The notes beneath the pieces are model-generated. The model was not told the DNA's origin. It saw nothing but the letters and a program-made list of their open reading frames with translations, and did no database searches. The translations under genes and the position numbers were made by a program. From an uncultured bacterium (GTDB taxonomy: Bacteria > Verrucomicrobiota > Kiritimatiellia > RFP12 > UBA1067): DNA of 64,000 bases. The stretch covers positions 1 through 64,000 of the forward strand of contig CADCCW010000006.1 of NCBI GenBank assembly GCA_902800055.1. The letters are read 5' to 3'. Of the stretch, positions 55,401 to 64,000 are shown in pieces. The number at the start of each line of letters is the position of its first letter. The first letter of the stretch is position 1.

Positions 55401-55553
55401 TCAGCAGCCAGCAGCCAACAGCCAACTGTCAGCGGACTTTGGCCGACGCGTACGCGTCGGAAGTGTTTCAGCAGCCAACAGCCAACTGTCAGCGGACAGT
55501 GTGAAGCGGACAGGAAGACCTCCTTGCTGGTTGCTGCGTTGCTGGTTGCTGCG
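55401..55553. repeat. Gene-free stretch with several heptamer arrays and an 18-bp palindrome
   Basis: AGCAGCC, AGCAGCC, AACAGCC, AACTGTC follow each other at 55403-55430. The same series with one heptamer fewer recurs at 55470-55490. Between them lies the perfect palindrome CCGACGCGTACGCGTCGG (55443-55460). At 55524-55553 a 15-bp unit, TTGCTGGTTGCTGCG, is repeated. 55321-55608 contains no gene that I can support. It lies between the start of the XRE-DUF4838 gene and the 3' end of the NusG-like gene. Confidence 0.8.
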
Positions 55554-55608
55554 CTGCTTGAACACTTCCAACGCATTGCGTTGGCCGTACGGAGAGGCGC
55601 GGAAACGG

Positions 55609-56114
55609 CTATTCGACCTTCTCCAGGTCCTCCGGAGACACCGAGAGCTCGACTGCCGCGCCGAGGATCTCGACGTTAAGGCAGATCTTGGCGGACGAGC
55701 CCTCGCGGCGGACGTAGCCCTCGGTGCCGCGCAGCGGACCGGCAGTCACCCTGACGAAATCCCCCTGCTTGAAAAGCTGTGTGCGGCGCATGTCCGGCGG
55801 CGCATGCTTCGCCGCGTGCTCGACCTGCCTCAGCTGGTGGATCATCTCGCGCGGGCGCGTCACGTAGATCGTGCTAACGATGAGGTTGGTCCTGAGCATC
55901 TCGATCCGCTCCTCCGGGGACATCCTGGAGAACACGTACCCGGGGAACACCGGGACGGACCTGCGCACCTTGCGCCGCTGGACCTTGGTGACCTTCAGCA
56001 CCAGCGGAAGGTACCTGAAGCAGCCGTATCGCGCCAGATACAGCATGACCTTCTTCTCCGTGCGCGGCTTGACGTGCAGCACGAACCAGCTTTTCCGCGT
56101 CTGAACTTCGTCCG

Positions 56115-56118
<4 letters not shown>
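55609..56118 (-). CDS. NusG-family transcription factor (specialised paralogue type)
   Basis: A 169-residue protein with an NGN domain (SWFVLHVKPRTEKKVMLYLARYGCFRYLPLVLKVTKVQRRKVRRSVPVFPGYVFSRM) and a C-terminal KOW domain (FKQGDFVRVTAGPLRGTEGYVRREGSSAKICLNVEILGAAVELSV). NusG relatives of this kind (RfaH, LoaP, UpxY) keep RNA polymerase moving through long polysaccharide operons. It could serve the locus at 22-45 kb, but position alone does not prove this, and it might be the general NusG of the cell. Overlaps the helicase stop as ATGA. Confidence 0.85.
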
Positions 56119-57422
<1,304 letters not shown>

Positions 57423-57429
57423 TGGTTAA

Positions 57430-57504
57430 TGGCTCGGGCGGCTGGATTCGAACCAGCGACCAATTGATTAACAGTCAACTGCGCTACCACTGCGCCACGC
57501 CCGA
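57430..57504 (-). tRNA. tRNA-Asn (anticodon GTT)
   Basis: On the minus strand the acceptor stem TCGGGCG (from 57504) pairs with CGCCCGA. The D loop region is TGGCGCAGTGGTAGCGC. The anticodon loop CTGTTAAT gives GTT (Asn). The T arm is GCTGGTTCGAATCCAGC. The sequence ends in an encoded GCCA, so CCA (57430-57432) is in the gene. All arms are complete. Confidence 0.97.
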
Positions 57505-57522
57505 ATTTGGTTGTTGGGGTGT

Positions 57523-57552
57523 AGTATACCAAAAACGGACGCAAACTGGCAA
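57523..57552 (-). promoter_or_regulatory. Promoter of tRNA-Asn (and helicase)
   Basis: On the minus strand: -35 TTGCCA (57547-57552), an 18-bp spacer ending GTTTTTGG, and -10 TATACT (57523-57528). It matches the rpsA promoter and its mirror at 57561-57590. The start would fall about 12 bases before the tRNA. Confidence 0.75.
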
Positions 57553-57560
57553 GGGGGCAT

Positions 57561-57590
57561 TTGCGCTCATACGGCAGTTTTTGGTATACT
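57561..57590 (+). promoter_or_regulatory. Promoter of the dCMP deaminase gene
   Basis: -35 TTGCGC (57561-57566), an 18-bp spacer ending GTTTTTGG, and -10 TATACT (57585-57590). With the promoter on the other strand it forms a 16-bp inverted repeat (GTAGTATACCAAAAAC and GTTTTTGGTATACTAC). The predicted transcription start, 6-8 bases after the -10, is at or next to the ATG at 57599. Confidence 0.75.
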
Positions 57591-57598
57591 ACTCCGAA

Positions 57599-58123
57599 AT
57601 GCCGACTAGAAAGACAGATCCGCGTCCCGGCTGGGACGAATACTTCATGGACATCGCGCACGTCGTGGCGCGGCGGTCGAACTGCAGCCGCCGCAGCGTC
57701 GGCGCGGTGATCATGAAGGACAACCACATCCTCTCCACCGGCTACAACGGCACGCCGCGCCGGGTGAAGAACTGCTTCGAGGGCGGCTGCCCGCGCTGCG
57801 CCGGCAAGGTGAAGTCGGGCTCGCACCTGGACGAGTGCATCTGCTCCCACGCCGAGCAGAACGCGATCTGCCTGGCGGCGGAGCACGGCAACTCGATCGG
57901 CGGCGGCACCATCTACGTGACCATCTCGCCGTGCCTCACCTGCGCGAAGATGATCGTCAACGCCGGCCTCGCCGAGGTGGTGTACGGCGGCGACTACGCG
58001 TTCCTCGACGTGGTCGGCGCGCTCTTCCGCGAGGCCGGAGTCAAGTACCGCAAGTTCGCGCCCGGCGCGAAGGCAACCGCTTCAAAACCCAAAACAATTA
58101 CCAAAAGGAGAAAAGCAAAATGA
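57599..58123 (+). CDS. dCMP deaminase (ComEB-like)
   Basis: A 174-residue zinc deaminase that turns dCMP into dUMP for dTMP synthesis. WDEYFMDIAHVVARRSNCSRRSVGAVIMKDNHILSTGYNGTP, CSHAEQNAICLAA (HAE, zinc and catalytic Glu) and TIYVTISPCLTCAKMIVNAG (PCxxC, the other zinc ligands) are complete. CPRCAGKVKSGSHLDECICSH is the usual allosteric/zinc insert. The C-terminus is basic. The ATG lies only about 9 bases after the -10 box, so the message would be almost leaderless. Its stop overlaps the tpiA start as ATGA. Confidence 0.92.
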   Translation: MPTRKTDPRPGWDEYFMDIAHVVARRSNCSRRSVGAVIMKDNHILSTGYNGTPRRVKNCFEGGCPRCAGKVKSGSHLDECICSHAEQNAICLAAEHGNSIGGGTIYVTISPCLTCAKMIVNAGLAEVVYGGDYAFLDVVGALFREAGVKYRKFAPGAKATASKPKTITKRRKAK

Positions 58124-58881
58124 GCAGAAGAAAAATCATCGCCGGAAACTGGAAGATGAACGTGAAGCCGTCCGAGACGGCGGCGCTGGTAAAGGCCGTC
58201 GCCGAGGCCACCAAGGACTTCACGTCGGTCGAGGTCGTGTGCTGCACGCCCGCGATCGACGTACCCGCCGCGGTCGCCGCGGCCGCCGGCACCCAGGTCG
58301 GCGTCGGGACCGAGAACTGCCACTGGGAGGACCACGGCGCGTTCACCGGCGAGATCTCGACCGGGATGATCCTCGACGCTGGCGCCAAGTACGTGATCGT
58401 CGGCCACTCCGAGCGCCGCCAGTACTTCGGCGAAACGGACGAGACGGTCAATAAGCGCGCGCGCGCGGCGATCGCCGCCGGGCTCACCGCCATCGTCTGC
58501 ATCGGCGAGACGCTCGAGGAGCGCGAGGCCGGCAAGCTCAACGAGGTCATCGAGCGCCAGATGAAGGTCGGCCTCGCGGGCGTCACCGCCGCCGACTGCG
58601 CGAAGCTCGTGATCGCCTACGAGCCGGTCTGGGCGATCGGCACCGGCAAGACCGCGACGCCCGACCAGGCGCAGGAGGTGCACGCGCTCATCCGCGCCAC
58701 CCTCGCCGGACTCGTCGGCGCCGAGACGGCCGAGACCGTCCGCATCCAGTACGGCGGCTCGATGAAGCCGTCGAACGCGGCGGAGCTGCTCGCCAAGAAG
58801 GACATCGACGGCGGCCTCATCGGCGGCGCGGCGCTCAAGGCGGCCGACTTCGCCGGCATCGTCGCGGCGGCCAACGCCTAA
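58120..58881 (+). CDS. tpiA: Triosephosphate isomerase
   Basis: A 253-residue TIM barrel: KIIAGNWKMNVKPSETAALV (Asn/Lys active site), GHSERRQYFGETDETVNKR (catalytic His in GHSERR), VIAYEPVWAIGTGKTATPDQAQEVHA (catalytic Glu in AYEPVWAIGTG, then the phosphate loop), IQYGGSMKPSNAAELLAKKDIDGGLIGGAAL. It interconverts dihydroxyacetone phosphate and glyceraldehyde-3-phosphate. Cotranscribed with the dCMP deaminase gene. Confidence 0.98.
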   Translation: MSRRKIIAGNWKMNVKPSETAALVKAVAEATKDFTSVEVVCCTPAIDVPAAVAAAAGTQVGVGTENCHWEDHGAFTGEISTGMILDAGAKYVIVGHSERRQYFGETDETVNKRARAAIAAGLTAIVCIGETLEEREAGKLNEVIERQMKVGLAGVTAADCAKLVIAYEPVWAIGTGKTATPDQAQEVHALIRATLAGLVGAETAETVRIQYGGSMKPSNAAELLAKKDIDGGLIGGAALKAADFAGIVAAANA

Positions 58882-58910
58882 GTTCCATCGCGACGGCAGG
58901 AGGGAAGACA

Positions 58911-59531
58911 ATGACTGGATTCGCTGAATTCGTTCGTCCGCGCGGATGCGCGGCAGTTCTCCTCTGCCTCGCCGTCGCGGGCTGCTTCGACGAGCCGACG
59001 CCGGCGTACAAGACGGTGCCGGAGGGCGCGCGCGTCTACCTGCACGACAAGGGGCTCAACGACCTCTCGTCCTGCAGGGACGCGCTCCGCCCCGACATCG
59101 TCGACTACCTCAACCTCGACCGCAACCAGCTCACCAACGTCGACGCGGTCGCGTCGCTCCAGGGGCTCAAGTGGCTCCGGCTCAACGAGAACCGGCTTGC
59201 CGCGCTCCCCGACCTCTCGGGGCTGAAGAAGCTGCGCCGCGTCTACCTCAGGAACAACAAGTTCACCCAGGTGCCGGAGACGCTGAAGGACCTCCCGGAG
59301 CTCACCGACCTCGACATCTCCTGGAACGACGTCGCCGAGGTGCCGGAGTGGCTGGCGAAGCGCGAGGGGCTCGAGAACCTCTCCTTCACCCACACCAAGA
59401 TCAAGCAGCTGCCGGCCGACCTCCGCGCGTGGCGCTCGCTCAAGAGCCTCCAGCTCGGCGACCTGGACCTCAATCCGGCCGAGCTGTCGCGCATCCGCGC
59501 GGCGCTGCCGGACGTGGCAATCGTCTTCTGA
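58911..59531 (+). CDS. Leucine-rich-repeat lipoprotein
   Basis: A 206-residue lipoprotein: CAAVLLCLAVAGC ends in a lipobox. The rest has five to six leucine-rich repeats (IVDYLNLDRNQLTNVDAVAS, LKWLRLNENRLAALPDLSG, LRRVYLRNNKFTQVPETLKD, LTDLDISWNDVAEVPEWLAK, LENLSFTHTKIKQLPADLRA, LKSLQLGDLDL). The LxxLxLxxNxLxxLP unit matches bacterial LRRs. It likely binds a protein or glycan at the outer membrane. Its partner is not evident. Confidence 0.85.
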   Translation: MTGFAEFVRPRGCAAVLLCLAVAGCFDEPTPAYKTVPEGARVYLHDKGLNDLSSCRDALRPDIVDYLNLDRNQLTNVDAVASLQGLKWLRLNENRLAALPDLSGLKKLRRVYLRNNKFTQVPETLKDLPELTDLDISWNDVAEVPEWLAKREGLENLSFTHTKIKQLPADLRAWRSLKSLQLGDLDLNPAELSRIRAALPDVAIVF

Positions 59532-59539
59532 CGCGCGCC

Positions 59540-59854
59540 ATGAGGCGGGAGCGCGTCGAGATTCCATCGGCAGGCGGCGAGGCGCCGCTCGCCGTGGAAG
59601 TTGACGTCGCGGAGACCTTTGCCGAACGCGCCCGCGGGCTCATCGGCCGGCCGGCTCCGGCGCCCGGGCGCGGCCTCCTGATTCCGCGCTGCAACGCCAT
59701 CCACACCCTCTTCATGCGCTACCCGATCGACGCCACCTTCCTCGACCGCAAGGGCCGCGTCGTCAAAAGCGTGCGCAACCTCCGCCCCTGGCGGCTGTTC
59801 GTCTGGGGCGGCTGGCGCGCCGCGCAAGTCCTCGAGACCGCGTCCGAGCGGTAG
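59540..59854 (+). CDS. DUF192 protein
   Basis: A 104-residue protein: VEVDVAETFAERARGLIGRPAPAPGRGLLIPRCNAIHTLFMRYPIDATFLDRKGRVVKSVRNLRPWRLF. The ARGLxGR, HTxFMxxPID and FLDxxGxVV elements are DUF192 marks. No signal peptide is visible, although many relatives are exported. Function is unknown. It lies 8 bp after the LRR lipoprotein, so it is in the same operon. Confidence 0.85.
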   Translation: MRRERVEIPSAGGEAPLAVEVDVAETFAERARGLIGRPAPAPGRGLLIPRCNAIHTLFMRYPIDATFLDRKGRVVKSVRNLRPWRLFVWGGWRAAQVLETASER

Positions 59855-59860
59855 CTGCGG

Positions 59861-60850
59861 CTACAGGCCGAGGGTTGACTCGAGATCGGCGCGGGTGGTG
59901 CTGCCAAGCGCCTCGCGCTCGACCTTGCCGCCGCGGAAGAGCTTGAACGCCGGAACGCCGCGGATGCCGTAGCGGATGGCGAGCTCGCGGTTTTCGTCCA
60001 CGTTCACCTTCACCACCTTGGCCTTGCCGGAGCGCGCGATCTCGGCGACCACCGGCGCCATCTGCCGGCAGGGACCGCACCATGGAGCCCAGAAGTCCAC
60101 CAGCACCGGTCCCTCCTCCGCCAGCACCTCGCGATTGAACGCCTCCTCGCCGACGACCTCCACCTCCGGCGGCACGGCCTCCGCCAGCGCCTCGGCGGCG
60201 GAGCCATCGGCCGCGGGCTTGGCCTCCTGCGAAGAGCACCCCGGTAGCGCCATGCTCGCACCGAACGCAATCAGCAGCACGCCGCAGACGGCGTTGACTG
60301 CCTTCGCCCGCTCGCGCAGGAACTGAAGCGCGCCCTTGAGCTGGTCGACGAGAAGCGCGGAAAGGATCATCGGCACCCCCAGCCCCGCCGAATACGCCGC
60401 GAGCTTAAGCCCGCCGGTGAGAGCCCCGCCCTCGCTCGCCGCCTCCAAAAGCGCCGCGGCGAGGAACGCGCCCACGCACGGCGAAAGACAGAGCGAGAAG
60501 ACAACGCCGAAGAGAAAGGCCGACACCACCCCGCGCACCTCGACCTTGCGCGCGCGCCCCAGCGACGGCAGCCGAAAAAGGCCCAGGAAGCCGAGCCCCA
60601 GCGCCGCCACGGCGATGCCGCAGACGATCTCCACCGCGCGGCGATGCGCTGAGAGCGCGCTGCCAAGCGAGCCGGCCGCGACGCCCAGGGCGACAAACAC
60701 CACGGAGAAGCCGACGGTGAACGCCAGCGCGCGCACGGCGGTGCGCACCTTGCCGGCGTCGCCGGCCGCGAAGTAGACGAGATAGACCGGCAGCAGCGGC
60801 AGCACGCAGGGCGACACGAACGATGCCAGCCCCTCGAGGAAAGTCCGCAT
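59861..60850 (-). CDS. CcdA-like membrane protein fused to thioredoxin
   Basis: A 329-residue fusion. Residues about 1-210 are six-helix CcdA/DsbD-type membrane segments with paired Cys (FVSPCVLPLLPVYLVYF, FSLCLSPCVGAFLAAALLEA), which carry electrons across the membrane. A short lipoprotein-like stretch (SMALPGC) and linker lead to a thioredoxin domain (VLVDFWAPWCGPCRQMAPVVAEI, FKLFRGGKVEREAL). It would pass reducing power from the cytoplasm to periplasmic thiols, as DsbD does in three domains. The DsbD alpha domain is absent. It overlaps the HIT gene by one base. Confidence 0.88.
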   Translation of the reverse strand: MRTFLEGLASFVSPCVLPLLPVYLVYFAAGDAGKVRTAVRALAFTVGFSVVFVALGVAAGSLGSALSAHRRAVEIVCGIAVAALGLGFLGLFRLPSLGRARKVEVRGVVSAFLFGVVFSLCLSPCVGAFLAAALLEAASEGGALTGGLKLAAYSAGLGVPMILSALLVDQLKGALQFLRERAKAVNAVCGVLLIAFGASMALPGCSSQEAKPAADGSAAEALAEAVPPEVEVVGEEAFNREVLAEEGPVLVDFWAPWCGPCRQMAPVVAEIARSGKAKVVKVNVDENRELAIRYGIRGVPAFKLFRGGKVEREALGSTTRADLESTLGL

Positions 60851-61257
60851 CAGCGGCAGACGCCGATTCGCGCGGCGAGCGCCTTGAGATGCTCCATGTC
60901 GCCGGGCCGGTTCGCGAACTCGATCGGGTCGCCATTGCGCCGCGGCACGATGTGGAAGTGGATGTGGCCGACCGTCTGCCCGGCAGCCGCGCCGTTGTTC
61001 TGCAGGATGTGGAACCCGTCGCAGCCGAGCGCCGTCTTGAGGTGCGCGGCGACCTTCTTCACCCGCGCGAGCAGCGCGGCGAGCGTCTCCTCGGGCGTGT
61101 CCAGGAGCCCGGTCGTGTGCGCCTTGGGGATGACGAGGGTATGGCCCTCGGAGAACGGGTTGATGTCCAGGTAGGCGAGCGCCAGCTCGTCCTCGTAGAC
61201 CTTGAAGCACGGGATCTCGCCCGCGGCAATCGCGCAGAACACGCAGTCGTTCTTCAT
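60850..61257 (-). CDS. HIT-family nucleotide hydrolase
   Basis: A 135-residue histidine-triad protein: CVFCAIAAGEIPCFKVYEDELALAYLDINPFSEGHTLVIPKAH and GQTVGHIHFHIVPRRNGD, the catalytic His-x-His-x-His. Members hydrolyse AMP-linked compounds such as adenosine phosphoramidates. CxxC at the start can bind zinc. It is followed with a one-base overlap (TGATG) by the CcdA-thioredoxin gene. Confidence 0.92.
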   Translation of the reverse strand: MKNDCVFCAIAAGEIPCFKVYEDELALAYLDINPFSEGHTLVIPKAHTTGLLDTPEETLAALLARVKKVAAHLKTALGCDGFHILQNNGAAAGQTVGHIHFHIVPRRNGDPIEFANRPGDMEHLKALAARIGVCR

Positions 61258-61270
61258 CTCGCCCTCCGTA

Positions 61271-62517
61271 TCAGTGGCGGAACGAGCGCTGGCCGGTGAA
61301 GACCATCGCCACGCCCGCGTCGTTCGCGCAGTCGATCACGTCCCAGTCGCGGATGGCGCCGCCGGGCTGCACCACCGAGGTGATGCCCTGGCGGATGCCG
61401 ACCTCGAGGCCGTCGCGGAACGGGAAGAACGCGTCGGAGACCATCGCGCAACCGGGGAGACCGCCCTTCTCGGCCTTCGTCTGCTCCATGATCTCGGCCT
61501 GCTTCTTGGCGCCGTCGTCCTCGCCGAACTTGAGCCTGAGGTCGTTGAACGGCAGCTGGTACTTTTCCCACGCGATCCAGTCGGCGTGCTTGGTGTACGC
61601 CTTGTCGCGCGCGATCTCGGCGACGCCGACGCGGTCCTGCTCGCCGGTGCCGATGCCGACCGTCGCGCCGTCCTTGACGTAGCCTCGTACTCCTTCGCGG
61701 TCGGGAGGCGCGCGATCTTGTGCTCCTCGTAGCGGACTTCGCCCGTCGCCTTGTCGGTGATCTTGCGGTTGCAGTAGGCGGGCATGAAGTCCTCGGGCCG
61801 GCGAGCGTTCGCGCTGAAGGAGGTCTGCGCCACGATGCCGCCGTCGATGAGCGACTTGAAGTCGATGACGTGCTTGGCGACGAAGTCGGTCAGGCGCGAC
61901 ATGTTGCGGATGCGGAAGACGCGGAGGTTCTTCTTGGTGGCGAAAAGATCCATCACGCCCGGCGCGAAGTCGGGCGCGACGACGACCTCGGCGTAGTTCT
62001 CGACGACGAGCTTCGCCGTCTCCAGGTCGCAGTCGCGGTTAAGCGCGATCGCGCCGCCGAACGCGGCGAGGCGGTCCGCCTTGTTCGCGCGGAAATACGC
62101 CTCGGCGAGCGTGGAGCCGGTCGCGACGCCGCACGGGTTGTTGTGCTTGACGATGACCGCGGTCGGCTTGTCCATCAGGTACCGGAGGATATTGAGCGCG
62201 TTGTCGGTGTCGGTGACGTTCGTCTTGCCGGGGTGCTTGCCGGACTGGAGCAGCTCGGGGACGGACGCGAGGTACTGGCCGGGCTGGAGCAGCTCGACGT
62301 CGCCGAGGACCAGGTTGCCGTTGACGAGCTTGTAGAGCGCCGCCTCCTGGCCGGGGTTCTCGCCGTACCTGAGCCCCTTCTCCTCGCCGCCGATGTTCCA
62401 GGCCACCTTCTCGTACCTGAGCGTCGAGCGCTTGTCCCCGTCAATGAACGAAATCTCCATCTGCGGCGCGAAATGATCCGCCTCGATGGTCCGATAGGCT
62501 GCTTTCAAGTCTTTCAT
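61271..62517 (-). pseudogene. purH: AICAR transformylase gene with an internal deletion and frameshift
   Basis: Starting at 62517 the product reads as an AICAR formyltransferase: GLRYGENPGQEAALYK, NVTDTDNALNILRYLMDKPTAVIVKHNNPCGVATG, YCNRKITDKATGEV and KIARLPTAKEYE. At about 61685 the frame is lost. The expected end continues in another frame (YVKDGATVGIGTGEQDRVGVAEIA, then FPFRDGLEVGIRQGITSVVQPGGAIRDWDVID) to 61271. About 17 residues expected before YVKDG (the usual KHVKSNAI segment) are missing, so this is a deletion of about 50 bp. The N-terminal IMP-cyclohydrolase half of PurH is absent from the start. Alternatively a sequencing or assembly error. Purine synthesis would be hit if real. 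Confidence 0.82.
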
Positions 62518-62566
62518 ATGGTGTGTATTATACCATATCTTGACCGCCTGCCCCCAGCTTGACAAG

Positions 62567-64000
62567 TCAATTTTGATGCTCCGCATAAACCGCCTTAAGG
62601 CGCCGGATTGCGGCTGTGTCCATGCGGATCCTGGGCGGCATGATCGATATCTCGTATATCAGCGAATCGTGGTCGGACTCGCCCACCTTCTCGAATCCGA
62701 AAAGCCGGCAAAACTTCCTGCCGTCGCCGGACACCACGTCGGCGACCATGCGGTCCGTGAAGATGCCGCGCTCGGCCAGCGCGATGAAGTCCTCGACCAT
62801 GGCGTCAACCAATGCCGTTACCATCCTGGCGCTTCTGTGGGCGGGGGCGACAATGACGGAAGCGAAGAAAAGATGGTATATCCCCGGCGAATCGTATTTG
62901 AGAATCACCTTTTCGGGATCAAGCGCGGTGTCAAGCAACACGCCTTGCCGGATCAAGTCGTAGGTCTCGTCCGCAACGGGAAGGATCATCATATACGCGA
63001 CAATGGCGCCCGTCTCCCGGTCGCGGACGACGACGCCGCCCTCGCGGTTGGACTTGAAGAGCGCGCATTCCTGCTCCAGCGTGGTGTGATAGCGAGCGTC
63101 GAAGCTGCGGTCCTCGAGGTCGACGATCTCCTTTATCTCGTCCGGGGAAAGGTCGTATCCCCGCAGAACCTCGTACCTCCTCCCGAAGCTGTCCCCGGGC
63201 AAGGCCAAGACGAAGATGTTGCGGTTGAATCCTGAGGCCGGAAGGTGCCGGACGGGGTGCTCCAGCCCCTCTATGGCGAAATGCACCCCGTCGTCCCTGA
63301 CGATCACCCTCACGCCATCCCGCTCCGGCTTGACCGTGATCTCGGCATGCACGCGCCGGTCGTTCCCGTTTTTCCCGCGAATCTGATCCAAGGAAAGCGT
63401 CAGCGCGTGGAGAATCTGCTGGACGGTTTCGCCGGGCGCCTCCCGGGGAAGGGACTTTTCAATCGAGGCGAGCAATTTGCGGTACGACGCCGGGTCCGAG
63501 GCGTCGACAGACCAGACGTGGGTCTTGCGCCTGGACTTGGCCGACTTCAGCGAGCGCAGCAGGGGGCGGATCTGGAGCACCGCGACTGCGATCGCCGGCC
63601 CAGCCGCGATGGAGACCCAGACCCCGTTCATCCCCGATATCCTCCCGCCAAACGCAAAGAGCAGCGCGACGGGAACAATGAAGAACGCCAGCGACGTCAG
63701 CTTGACCGAGCGGCCGGGCCGTCCGATGTACTGGTAATGGGAATTGAGCATGTACGCAAGCGCATACCCGGTAAGACCCACGCACGTCCATCTTGCCGCG
63801 TGGCTTGCCTCGCTGACATGCTCCGGATTGTCGATGCCCACCGCAGAGGCGATCAAATCTGGCGCGATGAACACGACGACGGTGAGGAAAAGCCCTTCCA
63901 GGACCGATATGCATGCGGCGAACCGCACCAGGCCGTTGATCCCCGCGGTATTGCCCTCTCCGTGGTAAACCGTCTCTATCGGCTGCAAGGCTATGCCGAC
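62567..64000 (-). CDS. MATE-type membrane domain fused to an ATPase-like and a GNAT-like domain (5' end outside the window)
   Basis: The frame runs off the window, reading VGIALQPIETVYHGEGNTAGINGLVRF, like the QPIxxxxxGAG part of MATE transporters. Four or so membrane segments follow. Residues about 160-270 look like a HATPase-like domain: ETVQQILHALTLSLDQIRGKNGNDRRVHAEITVKPERDGVRVIVRDDGVHFAIEG resembles SpoIIAB-type ATPases, whose N and G boxes are altered here. The C-terminal part (YEVLRGYDLSPDEIKEIVDLEDRSFDAR, then FASVIVAPAHRSARMVTALVDAMV and DGRKFCRLFGFEKVGES) is GNAT-like. Transport, regulation and acetylation on one chain is unusual. Confidence 0.7.
   Translation of the reverse strand, partial: VGIALQPIETVYHGEGNTAGINGLVRFAACISVLEGLFLTVVVFIAPDLIASAVGIDNPEHVSEASHAARWTCVGLTGYALAYMLNSHYQYIGRPGRSVKLTSLAFFIVPVALLFAFGGRISGMNGVWVSIAAGPAIAVAVLQIRPLLRSLKSAKSRRKTHVWSVDASDPASYRKLLASIEKSLPREAPGETVQQILHALTLSLDQIRGKNGNDRRVHAEITVKPERDGVRVIVRDDGVHFAIEGLEHPVRHLPASGFNRNIFVLALPGDSFGRRYEVLRGYDLSPDEIKEIVDLEDRSFDARYHTTLEQECALFKSNREGGVVVRDRETGAIVAYMMILPVADETYDLIRQGVLLDTALDPEKVILKYDSPGIYHLFFASVIVAPAHRSARMVTALVDAMVEDFIALAERGIFTDRMVADVVSGDGRKFCRLFGFEKVGESDHDSLIYEISIMPPRIRMDTAAIRRLKAVYAEHQN

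Noticed and set aside
55401-55553. CRISPR array
   Set aside because: The units are 7 or 15 bp, directly adjacent and degenerate, with no spacers; no cas genes are present.

Overview
The window is a bacterial chromosome fragment, mostly GC-rich, with dense minus-strand operons whose genes overlap by ATGA or TGATG. The gene set includes a GH29 fucosidase, a DUF4838 protein, many outer-envelope lipoproteins, a MATE-type fusion and numerous RAYT/REP elements. It suggests an uncultured, probably gut-associated member of the Planctomycetota-Verrucomicrobiota-Lentisphaerota/Kiritimatiellota group. That placement is inference; no 16S gene is present.

Layout. 1-3.8 kb (+): end of an unknown gene, two glycosyltransferases (GTs) and a phosphodiesterase-like enzyme. 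3.8-7.8 kb (-): folK, a small barrel-like protein, nth, proA and a GH29 fucosidase. 7.8-10.5 kb: a REP-associated tyrosine transposase (RAYT1) with many GGGGACTGTCCCC-type REPs, three of them inside its own reading frame, a 70-bp palindrome and a RelE/YefM-type toxin-antitoxin pair. 10.5-19.3 kb (-): eight consecutive exported proteins or lipoproteins, a possible undescribed envelope system. 19.9-21.9 kb: rpmB and rpsA. 22-44.9 kb (-): a large surface-polysaccharide locus with about 13 GTs, a short UDP-sugar dehydrogenase, an epimerase, a 3-amino-sugar module, a Wzy-like polymerase and a Wzx flippase. It is interrupted at 26-27.5 kb by RAYT2, its own REP family and duplicated gene fragments. 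45-52.9 kb (-, visibly lower GC): a defence-like island with unknown genes, an HNH-like protein, three TIR-type proteins, a membrane protein, a SLOG-patatin phospholipase and a DUF3791/DUF3990 cluster. 53-57.5 kb (-): an XRE-DUF4838 fusion, a NusG-family antiterminator, a DEAD-box helicase and tRNA-Asn. 57.6-59.9 kb (+): dCMP deaminase, tpiA, an LRR lipoprotein and DUF192. 59.9-64 kb (-): a CcdA-thioredoxin fusion, a HIT protein, a broken AICAR transformylase gene and a MATE-ATPase-GNAT fusion.

How the parts work together. The 22-45 kb genes would make an activated 3-(formyl/acyl)amino sugar, assemble a repeat unit on a lipid carrier, flip it (Wzx) and polymerise it (Wzy). The NusG-like protein at 55.6 kb may support transcription of such a long operon. 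The best candidate for an undescribed system is the 47.4-51.9 kb operon. There, TIR proteins (likely NAD-derived signal makers) sit with a protein that joins a SLOG nucleotide-sensor domain to a patatin lipase. This has the logic of Thoeris, but with a membrane-lipid-degrading effector. A second theme is unusually heavy invasion by small repeats: two REP/RAYT families, a third hairpin family, and 7-mer and 9-mer tandem repeats that also sit in frame inside genes.
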